Below, piece after piece: positions 1 to 6,802 of a stretch of DNA of 6,802 bases. The notes under the pieces are model-generated. The model searched no databases. It had not been told where the DNA came from and saw only the letters and a list, made by a program, of their open reading frames with translations. Source of the DNA: Balneolaceae bacterium (GTDB lineage: Bacteria > Bacteroidota > Rhodothermia > Balneolales > Balneolaceae); assembly GCA_007129085.1 (NCBI GenBank), contig SKWF01000064.1, positions 1-6,802 on the forward strand, in the 5' to 3' direction. Made by a program: the position numbers and the translations under genes. How positions within the stretch are numbered: the stretch's first letter is position 1; each line of letters opens with the position of its first letter.

Positions 1-3
1 ATT

Positions 4-1026
4 TTGGCAAAAACGATATATGATATAGCACAGGCTGCAGGGGTTAGTATTGCAACGGTTTCGAGGGTTTTTAATGCCGGGGATAGAGTAAAAGACTCAA
101 CACGCGAAAAAGTATTGAAGATTGCTGATGAGATGGGGTATCATCCCCAGGTTTTTGCACAGGGATTGGCACGAAAAAAGAAAAATAGCATAATGATGTT
201 TGTGCCAATTATGTCGAATCACTTCTTTATGGAGATATTGGGTGCTATTCAGGATAAATTGAATGCCAATAAATTTGAATTGAACATCGTCCATGTTACC
301 GCAAAAGAGGATGCTTTTGAGCAGGTGGAATACCAGCTTAAACGTCAATGGGCAGATGGTTATATCTTTGTATCACTTCACTTTAGTGATAAACAATGGG
401 AGTCTTTTGAGCGATTTGATGTGCCTATCTCAATAATTGATGACTACCATACCGGATTTGATTCCGTATCAGTAGATAACGTACAAGGGGCGTACATCGC
501 CACAAACTACTTTATCAGTAAAGGGTACACCCGTATTGCAAACCTATCAGCTGCACCCGGTGCAATTCCAATTAAAGATCGATTGAAAGGATATAAAAAA
601 GCTCTTAAGAAAGCGGGGATAAAGGTTGATCCAAACCTTATTAAGCGCGGTGATGACATGTCGAGAGACGGATTTACGGAAAAGAGTGGATATGAGGGAA
701 TGAAAAAAATTCTTGCGATTAATCCGCTGCCAGATGCTTGCATTTGTACATCTGATATTAAAGCAGTTGGGGCAAAAAAAGCGATGCAGGAACTGGGAAT
801 TACTATTCCCATGATTGGTTACGATAATTTGACAATTGCCGAATATATCGGCCTTTCAACTGTTCATCAGCCGATGTATGAAATGGGTGCTAAAGCAACA
901 GAGAGCTTAATGAGCCGAATGGACAAGCCTGATTTTGCCGCATCAAGAACAATTTATAAACCTGAACTGATTATCAGGGATTCATCTGAAGAAGAACTAT
1001 TGAGTGACAAAGCTCTAAAAAATTAA
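4..1026 (+). CDS. LacI/GalR-family transcriptional regulator, probable controller of the alpha-glucan operon
   Basis: DNA-binding sugar-responsive regulator acting in the cytoplasm. Residues 4-24 form the LacI-type helix-turn-helix (TIYDIAQAAGVS then IATVSRVFN), residues about 47-59 the hinge helix with Leu55 in the position that in LacI and PurR inserts into the central CpG of the operator, and residues about 61-330 the periplasmic-binding-protein-like effector domain, including DACICTSD and the late IGYDN and QPMYEMG motifs. Its length of 340 residues is normal for the family. The start used is TTG at position 4, which places the helix-turn-helix at the usual distance from the N-terminus, but only three bases precede it, so an upstream start or ribosome binding site cannot be excluded. 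The gene ends 5 bases before the large GH13 gene, so it is probably co-transcribed with its targets and may be autoregulated. The effector, maltose or a related sugar, is inferred from the neighbours only. Acidic and basic residues are about equal (hand count about 44 and 45). About four residues seem to be missing before IGYDN (see findings). Confidence 0.93.
   Translation: MAKTIYDIAQAAGVSIATVSRVFNAGDRVKDSTREKVLKIADEMGYHPQVFAQGLARKKKNSIMMFVPIMSNHFFMEILGAIQDKLNANKFELNIVHVTAKEDAFEQVEYQLKRQWADGYIFVSLHFSDKQWESFERFDVPISIIDDYHTGFDSVSVDNVQGAYIATNYFISKGYTRIANLSAAPGAIPIKDRLKGYKKALKKAGIKVDPNLIKRGDDMSRDGFTEKSGYEGMKKILAINPLPDACICTSDIKAVGAKKAMQELGITIPMIGYDNLTIAEYIGLSTVHQPMYEMGAKATESLMSRMDKPDFAASRTIYKPELIIRDSSEEELLSDKALKN
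794..811 (+). repeat. Perfect inverted repeat (7-bp stem, 4-base loop) inside the LacI-type gene
   Basis: TGGGAAT, loop TACT, then ATTCCCA form a perfect hairpin, with no base pair possible beyond it at 793/812. It lies fully inside the regulator coding sequence, encoding the stretch around GITIP, so it is not a terminator for the gene. It coincides with the place where the protein appears to lack about four residues compared with relatives. It may be chance, or a scar or cause of a small deletion. Confidence 0.6.
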
Positions 1027-1031
1027 GTTAT

Positions 1032-3953
1032 ATGTTGAAGTACGCTGCCACCTTACTGTTTTTTATATCATTCATTCTGCCGGTACAAAATGTATTTGGC
1101 CAGGTTATTCAAACCGACCCGGCATTTCCGGTCGAAGACGAACCTGTTACAATAATTTTCGATGCCTCAGAAGCAGACCGTAATGAACTAGCGGGGTATG
1201 ATGGGGATGTCTACGCTCATACAGGCGTTATTTTGTCAGAGGATGACCTCAATTCAGGTGGTTGGGAATATGTAATTGCAGATTGGACTGAAAACATCTC
1301 AAAAGCTCAACTTACTCCACTTGGTGATGACCGCTGGGAGCTGGAGATTGAAAATATGCGGGAATTCTATGAAATGCCCGAAGATGAAGATGAAATTCTA
1401 CAGCTCGCGATGGTATTTCGCAATGCAGATGGATCACTGCAGTCAGAAGATCTTTTTATTGATATTTTTAACGAAGAGATTGCCGTTCAATTTAATTCTC
1501 CATCCGTAACGCCACCCAACCCATATTTTGCAGAGCTAAATGAAACAATAGAGTTTGAGATTTTTGGTATTTCGGCTAATGCAGACATCTCTTCAATTAC
1601 GCTTTTTGAAGGAGATGATGAAATTGCATCTGTGAATGATTCGGATGTTCTGGAAACATCTTACCAGGTAACCAACACCGGCCAAACCGAATTTTATACA
1701 GTTGCTGAAGATACGGATGGAAATATAGCGGAAGATTCACTCTATGTGCGGGTCAACCCGGAGTTGGTTGAGGAGTCGCGCCCGGCCGGCATTGAAGATG
1801 GCATTACGTATCATGAGGATGACCCCGGCAAAGTAACGCTTTCCGTTTTTGCCCCCGGTAAAGAGTTTGTTTACGTAATAGGGAGTTTTAACGATTGGGA
1901 AATTAATGAAGACTATTTCATGAAACTCGATGATGCGGGTCCGGAACAAGATCACTATTGGATCGAGATAGATGGCCTTACGCCCGGTGAAGAGTATTTG
2001 TTCCAATACTTTATTGATGGCGAAATAAGGGTAGCGGATGTTTTTTCTGAGTTGGTTTTAGACCCAAATCATGATGAGCATATCTCCGAAACCATCTACC
2101 CAAACCTTCCTGAATACCCTCATGAATATACAAATGAGATGGTAACTGTTATTGAACCGGGAAGAGAGGAGTATCAATGGGAAGTGCCCGATTTTGAACG
2201 TCCCGATAAAGAAGATTTAGTTATTTACGAGTTGGTTTTGCGTGATTTCTTAGAAGAGAGTTCCTACGAACAGCTGGCCGATACGCTCGATTATCTTGAG
2301 CGCTTGGGCGTTAATGCGGTAGAATTAATGCCGGTATCGCAGTTTGATGGAAACATCAGCTGGGGATATAATCCAACATTCCACGGTGCACTGGAAAAAT
2401 CGTACGGGACACGTCAAGGTTTTAAACAGTTTGTGGATGAAGCTCATAAACGAGGAATGGCTGTTATTTTGGATGTGGTGTATAATCACGCTCATGAAAC
2501 ATCGCCACTTGTGCGAATATTCGGTGAATCCCGAGCTGATAATTTTGAGGATGGAAACCCACTTTTGGGACCCGGTCATGCTTACAATGTCTTCAGGCAT
2601 CTAAATCATGATCACGAATACATTCAATACTGGCTGGACCGGATGAACCGATATTGGATTGAAACATACAATGTTGATGGATATCGGTTTGATCTGACCA
2701 AAGGTTTTGCAGCTAATCCAGAAATTAATAACAATGTGGATGCTTATAATGAACCAAGAGTTGAAAATTTACGCCGAATGGGCGATGAACTCTGGAGCGT
2801 AGATTCGGATGCATATCTTATCCTGGAGCACTTTCAACGAGAAGAGGAGGTTGAACTGGCCGACTACGGTATAGATGAAGGAACACCTGGAATGCTTTTT
2901 TGGAATAATATGAATAATGCCTATTCCGAAGCTTCTATGGGGTATAGCACAAATCTTTCAAATGCCCATTTTCAAAATATCAGTGGACTTGATATTCCAA
3001 ACAGCATCACCTTTATGGAGAGCCACGATGAGCAGTGGATGATGTTCCGGAATTTGAATTATGGTAATAATGATGGTGCCGACTACGATATTGAGGACCT
3101 CTCAACGGCTCTGCAGCGTCAAAAACTGGCCGGTGCGTTTTTCTTTACGATTCCGGGACCTAAAATGATGTGGCAGTTTGGTGAGCTTGGTTATGGTGGC
3201 GGCGAAGGAGAATGCTTGAAACCGGGAGACGGCAGCGACGGCGATTGTCTCGCATCTGACCCCGGACGAACAGATTCCAAACCGATACGCTGGGACTATT
3301 ATGATGATGAAGAACGATATTTGCTCTACAGGTCATGGAGTGAGCTTATCCGTCTACGAAACGACTACCCGGTATTTTCCAGTTCAGAAACCGACTTCAG
3401 CTCTTCGCTGAACCGTCCGGTAAAATGGATGCGAATGGAGCATGAAGATATGGACGCCATGATTGTGGGGAATTTTGATGTAGAATTTCAAGAATCGTCT
3501 ATCACATTTAGTGATACCGGTACATGGTACGATTTTGTCAGTGGTGAATCACTTGACGTCGAGAGTGTTGATCAGGAGTTTGATCTCGCACCCGGAGAAT
3601 TTCGAATATATACATCAGAACAAGTAGAGCCTGCCGAAGAAGGAGTGTTTTACAGAGCAGGGGAAAGTAATTTTGGTGAACTGCCGGAAGATTTTATCCT
3701 GGAACCCAATTATCCAAACCCATTTTACTCCACAACGACGCTTCGATATGTAGTGCCGGAAGAGAGGGAAGTAAAAATTGAAGTGTATGATGTGTTGGGT
3801 CGTCGAGTTCAAACTCTGGTAGAAGACCCTCAACACGCACGGGGAAATCATACCGTAGATTTTAGCGGAGAAGAGTTAAGTAGTGGAGTTTACATCGCCC
3901 GCTTAATTAGTGGTGATACAACATTGATCCAAAAAATGACGCTCGTAAAATAG
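1032..3953 (+). CDS. Secreted multidomain GH13 alpha-amylase-type glycoside hydrolase with T9SS sorting domain
   Basis: Predicted retaining hydrolase of alpha-1,4 (possibly alpha-1,6) glucan linkages, exported out of the cell. Residues 1-23 are a signal peptide with probable cleavage before Gln24. Residues about 25-145 are a beta-rich module with GDVYAHTGV and FRNADGS (129-135), resembling N-terminal modules of other Bacteroidota amylases. Residues about 150-248 look like an Ig-type beta module. Residues about 257-360 are a CBM48/early-set-like domain with GSFNDW (284-289). The GH13 barrel starts near 395. Conserved regions are complete: DVVYNHAH (481-488), GYRFD with Arg552 and nucleophile Asp554, acid/base Glu599 in LILEHF, and His665-Asp666 in ESHDE. 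A C-terminal beta domain runs to about 865. Residues about 888-973 are a type A T9SS sorting domain (NYPNPF 893-898, VYDVLGRRVQ 918-927, SGVY 951-954). Region II reads DLTKGF, without the His often found two residues after nucleophile+2. The only cysteines are Cys728 and Cys739. The start gives an intact signal peptide; no Shine-Dalgarno is visible. Amylase versus pullulanase specificity is undecided. Confidence 0.94.
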   Translation: MLKYAATLLFFISFILPVQNVFGQVIQTDPAFPVEDEPVTIIFDASEADRNELAGYDGDVYAHTGVILSEDDLNSGGWEYVIADWTENISKAQLTPLGDDRWELEIENMREFYEMPEDEDEILQLAMVFRNADGSLQSEDLFIDIFNEEIAVQFNSPSVTPPNPYFAELNETIEFEIFGISANADISSITLFEGDDEIASVNDSDVLETSYQVTNTGQTEFYTVAEDTDGNIAEDSLYVRVNPELVEESRPAGIEDGITYHEDDPGKVTLSVFAPGKEFVYVIGSFNDWEINEDYFMKLDDAGPEQDHYWIEIDGLTPGEEYLFQYFIDGEIRVADVFSELVLDPNHDEHISETIYPNLPEYPHEYTNEMVTVIEPGREEYQWEVPDFERPDKEDLVIYELVLRDFLEESSYEQLADTLDYLERLGVNAVELMPVSQFDGNISWGYNPTFHGALEKSYGTRQGFKQFVDEAHKRGMAVILDVVYNHAHETSPLVRIFGESRADNFEDGNPLLGPGHAYNVFRHLNHDHEYIQYWLDRMNRYWIETYNVDGYRFDLTKGFAANPEINNNVDAYNEPRVENLRRMGDELWSVDSDAYLILEHFQREEEVELADYGIDEGTPGMLFWNNMNNAYSEASMGYSTNLSNAHFQNISGLDIPNSITFMESHDEQWMMFRNLNYGNNDGADYDIEDLSTALQRQKLAGAFFFTIPGPKMMWQFGELGYGGGEGECLKPGDGSDGDCLASDPGRTDSKPIRWDYYDDEERYLLYRSWSELIRLRNDYPVFSSSETDFSSSLNRPVKWMRMEHEDMDAMIVGNFDVEFQESSITFSDTGTWYDFVSGESLDVESVDQEFDLAPGEFRIYTSEQVEPAEEGVFYRAGESNFGELPEDFILEPNYPNPFYSTTTLRYVVPEEREVKIEVYDVLGRRVQTLVEDPQHARGNHTVDFSGEELSSGVYIARLISGDTTLIQKMTLVK

Positions 3954-4020
3954 TTTTATAGCTGCTACCAACAGCATCGATCATTACATAGAAAATTAGA
4001 AACAACTTATTATCAAACCG

Positions 4021-5385
4021 ATGAACACAAACAAATACCTCATTACACTACTAACAGCGTTACTATTGACGTTCTCATTTTCCGCTTGCAGCGATGAGGA
4101 TGATGTTGCAAGTGAATCAGACCGTGTGGTTCAAGCTCCGGAATGGGCCGTAAATGCCAATATTTATGAAGTAAATATCCGGCAAAATACCCCCGAAGGA
4201 ACCTTTAATGCATTTGCCGAAGATATCCCTCGATTACAAGAAATGGGCGTGGAGATTTTGTGGTTGATGCCGATTCATCCTATTGGTGAAAAAAATCGGA
4301 AAGGAACACTTGGCAGCTACTACTCCATTGTGGATTATACTGATGTGAACCCTGAGTTCGGTACTAAAGAAGATTTTGCCAATCTGGTTCAAAAGGCGCA
4401 CGATCACGATATGAAACTAATTTTGGATTGGGTTGCCAATCATACTGCTTGGGATGCCGTATGGACCGAGACAAACCCTGAATTTTACGAAAAAGATGAA
4501 GATGGCAATTTCTATCCGCCCAATGAGGACTGGGATGATGTTATACAGCTCGATGTTGACAGCCCTGAAATGCAGGAAGCAATGATTCAGGCGATGGAGT
4601 ATTGGGTGGCTGAGTACGACGTCGACGGCTATCGTGCTGATGTAGCCTACATGGTACCCACCGAATTTTGGCAGGAAGCACGTCAGCGGCTCGATGATAT
4701 TAAGCCGGTATTTATGCTCGCTGAAGCAGAAGAGCCTGAACTGCACGATAATGCATTTGATATGAGTTATGCCTGGGATTATGCCGCTACCATAAGAGAT
4801 ATTGGCGCTGGAGAAGCCGGCCTGGATGCACTTGATGAAGCTCTGGAGAGAAATTTTGATCTCTTTGATAAAGCCGACTATCGAATGTTCTTTACAACCA
4901 ATCACGACGAAAACTCGTGGACGGGAAGTGATCCTGATATGTATGGCGAGAATTTTGAAAACTTTGCCATACTGTCTGCAACCGTATGGGGAATGCCGTT
5001 GATCTATAACGGACAAGAATCAAACCTCGACAAACAGCTCGAATTTTTTGAGAAGGATGAAATTGAGTGGGGAGATTATGAGTATCAAGATTTCTACACT
5101 ACGCTATTGTCGCTCAATACCAATAATTCAGCTCTTTATAATGGTGAAATTGGTGGTGATTATCTGAAAATGACAACGGATCAGGATGATTCAATTTTTT
5201 CCTACAAACGAGTGGGGCATCATGAGGAAGTATTTGTGATACTAAACTTTGCCGATGAGGAAGTAACGTTTACCTTTGATAGCGGTGAGCAGGGCGAATG
5301 GACAAACGTTTTTGATGATGGCACTGTAACCGTTGAAGAAACGATGACACTGCCCGCAAACAGCTATATGCTTTTGGAACAATAA
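4021..5385 (+). CDS. GH13 alpha-amylase family lipoprotein, probably surface-exposed
   Basis: Predicted alpha-glucan or maltodextrin hydrolase anchored in the outer membrane. Residues 1-22 form a lipoprotein signal peptide (basic start, Leu/Thr-rich core) ending in a lipobox FSAC. Cys23 is the only cysteine of the protein, which supports its being the lipidated residue. It is followed at once by SDEDD, resembling the lipoprotein export signals known from Bacteroidota (for example SDDDD in Bacteroides fragilis), so display on the outer face is likely. The barrel begins near Trp42 (NIYEVNIRQ). Conserved regions are intact: LDWVANHT with Asp136-His141, GYRAD with Arg205 and nucleophile Asp207, acid/base Glu235 in MLAEAEE, and His295-Asp296 in TTNHDEN, then IYNGQE (328-333). 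Residues about 370-454 are the closing beta domain. It has no CBM or extra modules. It is strongly acidic (hand count about 95 Asp/Glu to 25 Lys/Arg). It lies 67 bases after the large GH13 gene and 28 before the transporter. Alpha-amylase, neopullulanase-like and oligo-glucosidase activities all remain possible. Confidence 0.94.
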   Translation: MNTNKYLITLLTALLLTFSFSACSDEDDVASESDRVVQAPEWAVNANIYEVNIRQNTPEGTFNAFAEDIPRLQEMGVEILWLMPIHPIGEKNRKGTLGSYYSIVDYTDVNPEFGTKEDFANLVQKAHDHDMKLILDWVANHTAWDAVWTETNPEFYEKDEDGNFYPPNEDWDDVIQLDVDSPEMQEAMIQAMEYWVAEYDVDGYRADVAYMVPTEFWQEARQRLDDIKPVFMLAEAEEPELHDNAFDMSYAWDYAATIRDIGAGEAGLDALDEALERNFDLFDKADYRMFFTTNHDENSWTGSDPDMYGENFENFAILSATVWGMPLIYNGQESNLDKQLEFFEKDEIEWGDYEYQDFYTTLLSLNTNNSALYNGEIGGDYLKMTTDQDDSIFSYKRVGHHEEVFVILNFADEEVTFTFDSGEQGEWTNVFDDGTVTVEETMTLPANSYMLLEQ

Positions 5386-5413
5386 TTTCAATCTCTTTTA
5401 ATTAACTACAAAG

Positions 5414-6802
5414 ATGAGTATAGAGCCAAAGCCGCGTCCCAGGTTAAGTTTTTGGGAAATATGGAATATGAGTTTCGGGTTTCTGGGCATTCAATTTGGA
5501 TTTGCTCTGCAAAACGCAAACGTAAGCCGAATTTTTGAAACTTTAGGGGCTGAAGTAGATCTGATACCGATACTATGGCTTGCCGCTCCGGTCACAGGCT
5601 TGGTTATACAACCTATTGTAGGATACTTTAGCGATCGCACCTGGACAAGGTTAGGCCGTCGCCGACCATACTTTTTGTGGGGAGCAATTTTTGCTTCCGC
5701 CGCTCTAATTGTTATGCCAAACTCTCCATATCTTTGGGTAGCTGCAGGTATGTTATGGATTCTGGATGCATCCATTAACATCTCAATGGAACCATTTCGA
5801 GCCTATGTGGGTGATATGCTTCCATCAGAGCAGCGTACCAAAGGCTTTGCGATGCAGAGCTTTTTTATCGGTACAGGGGCTGTAGTCGCTTCAGCACTTC
5901 CCTGGATGATGACCAACTGGTTTGGAATAGCCAATACTGCACCGGAAGGAGTGATTCCTCCATCCGTTAAGTGGTCGTTCTATGTCGGTGGTGCTATCTT
6001 TCTGTTAGCAGTAATGTGGACTGTATTTCGATCTAAGGAATACTCACCGGATGAGCTGGAAGCGTTTGAGGAATTTGAAGATCAACAGCTGGAAGGCGAC
6101 CCCGATGAGATTAAAAGAGATATCCCCATTGAAGCAGGAGAGGGGCAGAAGAAAGTTACTTTTGGGTACGCATTTATCGGCCTGGGGCTTCTTACCAGTA
6201 TTGGCGTTTATTGGCGCGGATACGATGTTGAACTCTACATTGTAACGGTTGGATTGCTTGCGCTCGGTGCCATTTCGTTTATCGCAGGATTTCTGCAGCG
6301 AGGAGGAAAAACAGATCAGGGACTCGTGGTGGTTGCACATGACTTCTTAACCATGCCCAAAACCATGATTCAGCTCTCCGTGGTTCAGTTTTTCTCATGG
6401 TTTGCCTTATTTTCACTGTGGATTTATACAACGGCAGCTGTTACATCACATATTTACGGTACGAGTGATACAGCCTCTGCTCTCTACAACGAAGGGGCTG
6501 ATTGGGTCGGAATCCTGTTTGCCATCTATAACGGATTTGCAGCAGTGATTGCATTTGCATTGGCACCAATGGCGAAAGTTACAAGTAGGAAAATTGTACA
6601 TGCTGCAGCTCTAATTATTGGTGGATTGAGTTTTATCAGCATCTACTTTTTGAACTTTTCGATTGATTTATCAACTATCGGCCTCGATTTTGTGATTACA
6701 TCACCCATGCTGTTGGTTATACCGATGATTGGGGTGGGCTTTGCCTGGGCAAGTATTTTAGCGATGCCGTATGCAATTTTGGCCGGATCACTTCCCGCTA
6801 AA
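5414..6802 (+). CDS. MFS/GPH-type (SLC45-like) sugar transporter, 3' end cut off by the window
   Basis: Predicted inner-membrane sugar symporter, likely for maltose or short maltodextrins given its neighbours. From ATG at 5414 the frame is open for 463 codons to the last base, with no stop. The start is chosen because the N-terminus (RLSFWEIWNMSFGFLGIQFG) looks typical of this transporter group; Met19 at 5468 would cut into the first conserved segment. The loop between TM2 and TM3 carries GYFSDRTWTRLGRRRPYF (70-87), the MFS signature in the form shared with sucrose/maltose carriers, and EPFRAYVGD starts at 126. Six hydrophobic segments are followed by an acidic loop (207-247), two extra hydrophobic segments (about 250-267 and 274-294), and then MPKTMIQLSVVQFFSWFALF (314-333), which begins the second MFS half. 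The window ends after LAGSLPAK, so probably two helices are missing. No Shine-Dalgarno precedes the start. Substrate is inferred from context; a sucrose-type substrate is the main alternative. Confidence 0.92.
   Translation, partial: MSIEPKPRPRLSFWEIWNMSFGFLGIQFGFALQNANVSRIFETLGAEVDLIPILWLAAPVTGLVIQPIVGYFSDRTWTRLGRRRPYFLWGAIFASAALIVMPNSPYLWVAAGMLWILDASINISMEPFRAYVGDMLPSEQRTKGFAMQSFFIGTGAVVASALPWMMTNWFGIANTAPEGVIPPSVKWSFYVGGAIFLLAVMWTVFRSKEYSPDELEAFEEFEDQQLEGDPDEIKRDIPIEAGEGQKKVTFGYAFIGLGLLTSIGVYWRGYDVELYIVTVGLLALGAISFIAGFLQRGGKTDQGLVVVAHDFLTMPKTMIQLSVVQFFSWFALFSLWIYTTAAVTSHIYGTSDTASALYNEGADWVGILFAIYNGFAAVIAFALAPMAKVTSRKIVHAAALIIGGLSFISIYFLNFSIDLSTIGLDFVITSPMLLVIPMIGVGFAWASILAMPYAILAGSLPAK

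Larger units (their letters stand above)
4..6802 (+). other. Putative alpha-glucan utilisation operon (regulator, two GH13 enzymes, sugar transporter)
   Basis: Four genes on one strand with gaps of 5, 67 and 28 bases and related roles suggest one transcript starting left of the window and continuing past its right end. The largest gap, 3954-4020, holds only a weak GCTG/CAGC inverted repeat near its start and no T-tract, so I do not call a terminator. I see no clear promoter or LacI-type operator in any gap. In related Bacteroidota, loci with a LacI regulator, MFS carrier and GH13 genes often also hold a GH65 maltose phosphorylase and beta-phosphoglucomutase; these could lie outside the window, which cannot be tested here. 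Confidence 0.6.

Noticed and set aside
51..65. CG-centred sequence GCAACGGTTTCG as a LacI-type operator
   Set aside because: It is the coding sequence for the conserved ATVS residues of the helix-turn-helix, is not fully palindromic, and similar DNA occurs in many LacI-family genes.
3960..3975. Inverted repeat GCTG/CAGC in the gap between the two GH13 genes as a terminator
   Set aside because: The stem is only four base pairs with a seven-base loop and no T-tract follows, so it is too weak.
3954..4020. Possible internal promoter or operator, including the ATCGAT palindrome near 3977
   Set aside because: No Bacteroidota-type TAnnTTTG element and no extended palindrome is visible; a six-base palindrome is expected by chance.
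4417..5016. 199-codon open frame on the minus strand inside the lipoprotein GH13 gene
   Set aside because: It is antisense to a gene with all GH13 motifs intact; its translation has no recognisable motif or plausible composition and no start signals. It is a codon-use shadow.
6051..6340. Small open frames on both strands within the transporter gene
   Set aside because: They overlap the intact MFS frame, lack motifs, and are explained as shadows of it.

Overview
The window reads as part of an alpha-glucan (starch, glycogen or maltodextrin) utilisation locus from a bacterium of the Bacteroidota/Balneolota/Rhodothermota assemblage, probably marine or moderately halophilic. Support for the lineage comes from a type IX secretion (T9SS) C-terminal sorting domain with an NYPNPF box, a lipoprotein with an acidic stretch directly after its lipidated cysteine, and the absence of a Shine-Dalgarno sequence before the three internal genes. 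Marine or salt adaptation is inferred from the very acidic composition of the two exported enzymes, while the cytoplasmic regulator is charge-balanced. The exact genus cannot be read from the sequence.

Layout, all on the + strand: (1) 4-1026, a LacI/GalR-family transcriptional regulator whose start lies at the window edge; (2) 1032-3953, a 973-residue multidomain GH13 alpha-amylase-type enzyme with signal peptide and T9SS sorting domain; (3) 4021-5385, a 454-residue GH13 enzyme made as a lipoprotein; (4) 5414-6802, the first 463 codons of a sugar transporter of the MFS/GPH (SLC45-like) type, which runs off the right edge without a stop. Gaps are 5, 67 and 28 bases, so the genes are probably co-transcribed from a promoter left of the window. 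I see no convincing terminator, promoter or operator inside it. Coding density is nearly complete and no stretch over 300 bases lacks a gene. I found no RNA gene, mobile element or CRISPR array.

Proposed working model (inference): the T9SS-exported GH13 cuts polymeric alpha-glucan outside the cell, the lipoprotein GH13 shortens the oligosaccharides at the outer membrane, the MFS protein carries maltose or short maltodextrins across the inner membrane, and the LacI-type protein senses a sugar and controls the operon. No SusC/SusD pair is visible in the window. This is a recognisable pathway rather than a new system. The most unusual details are a four-residue gap at a perfect hairpin in the regulator, a lone cysteine pair in an insertion of the large amylase, and two extra hydrophobic segments in the middle of the transporter.
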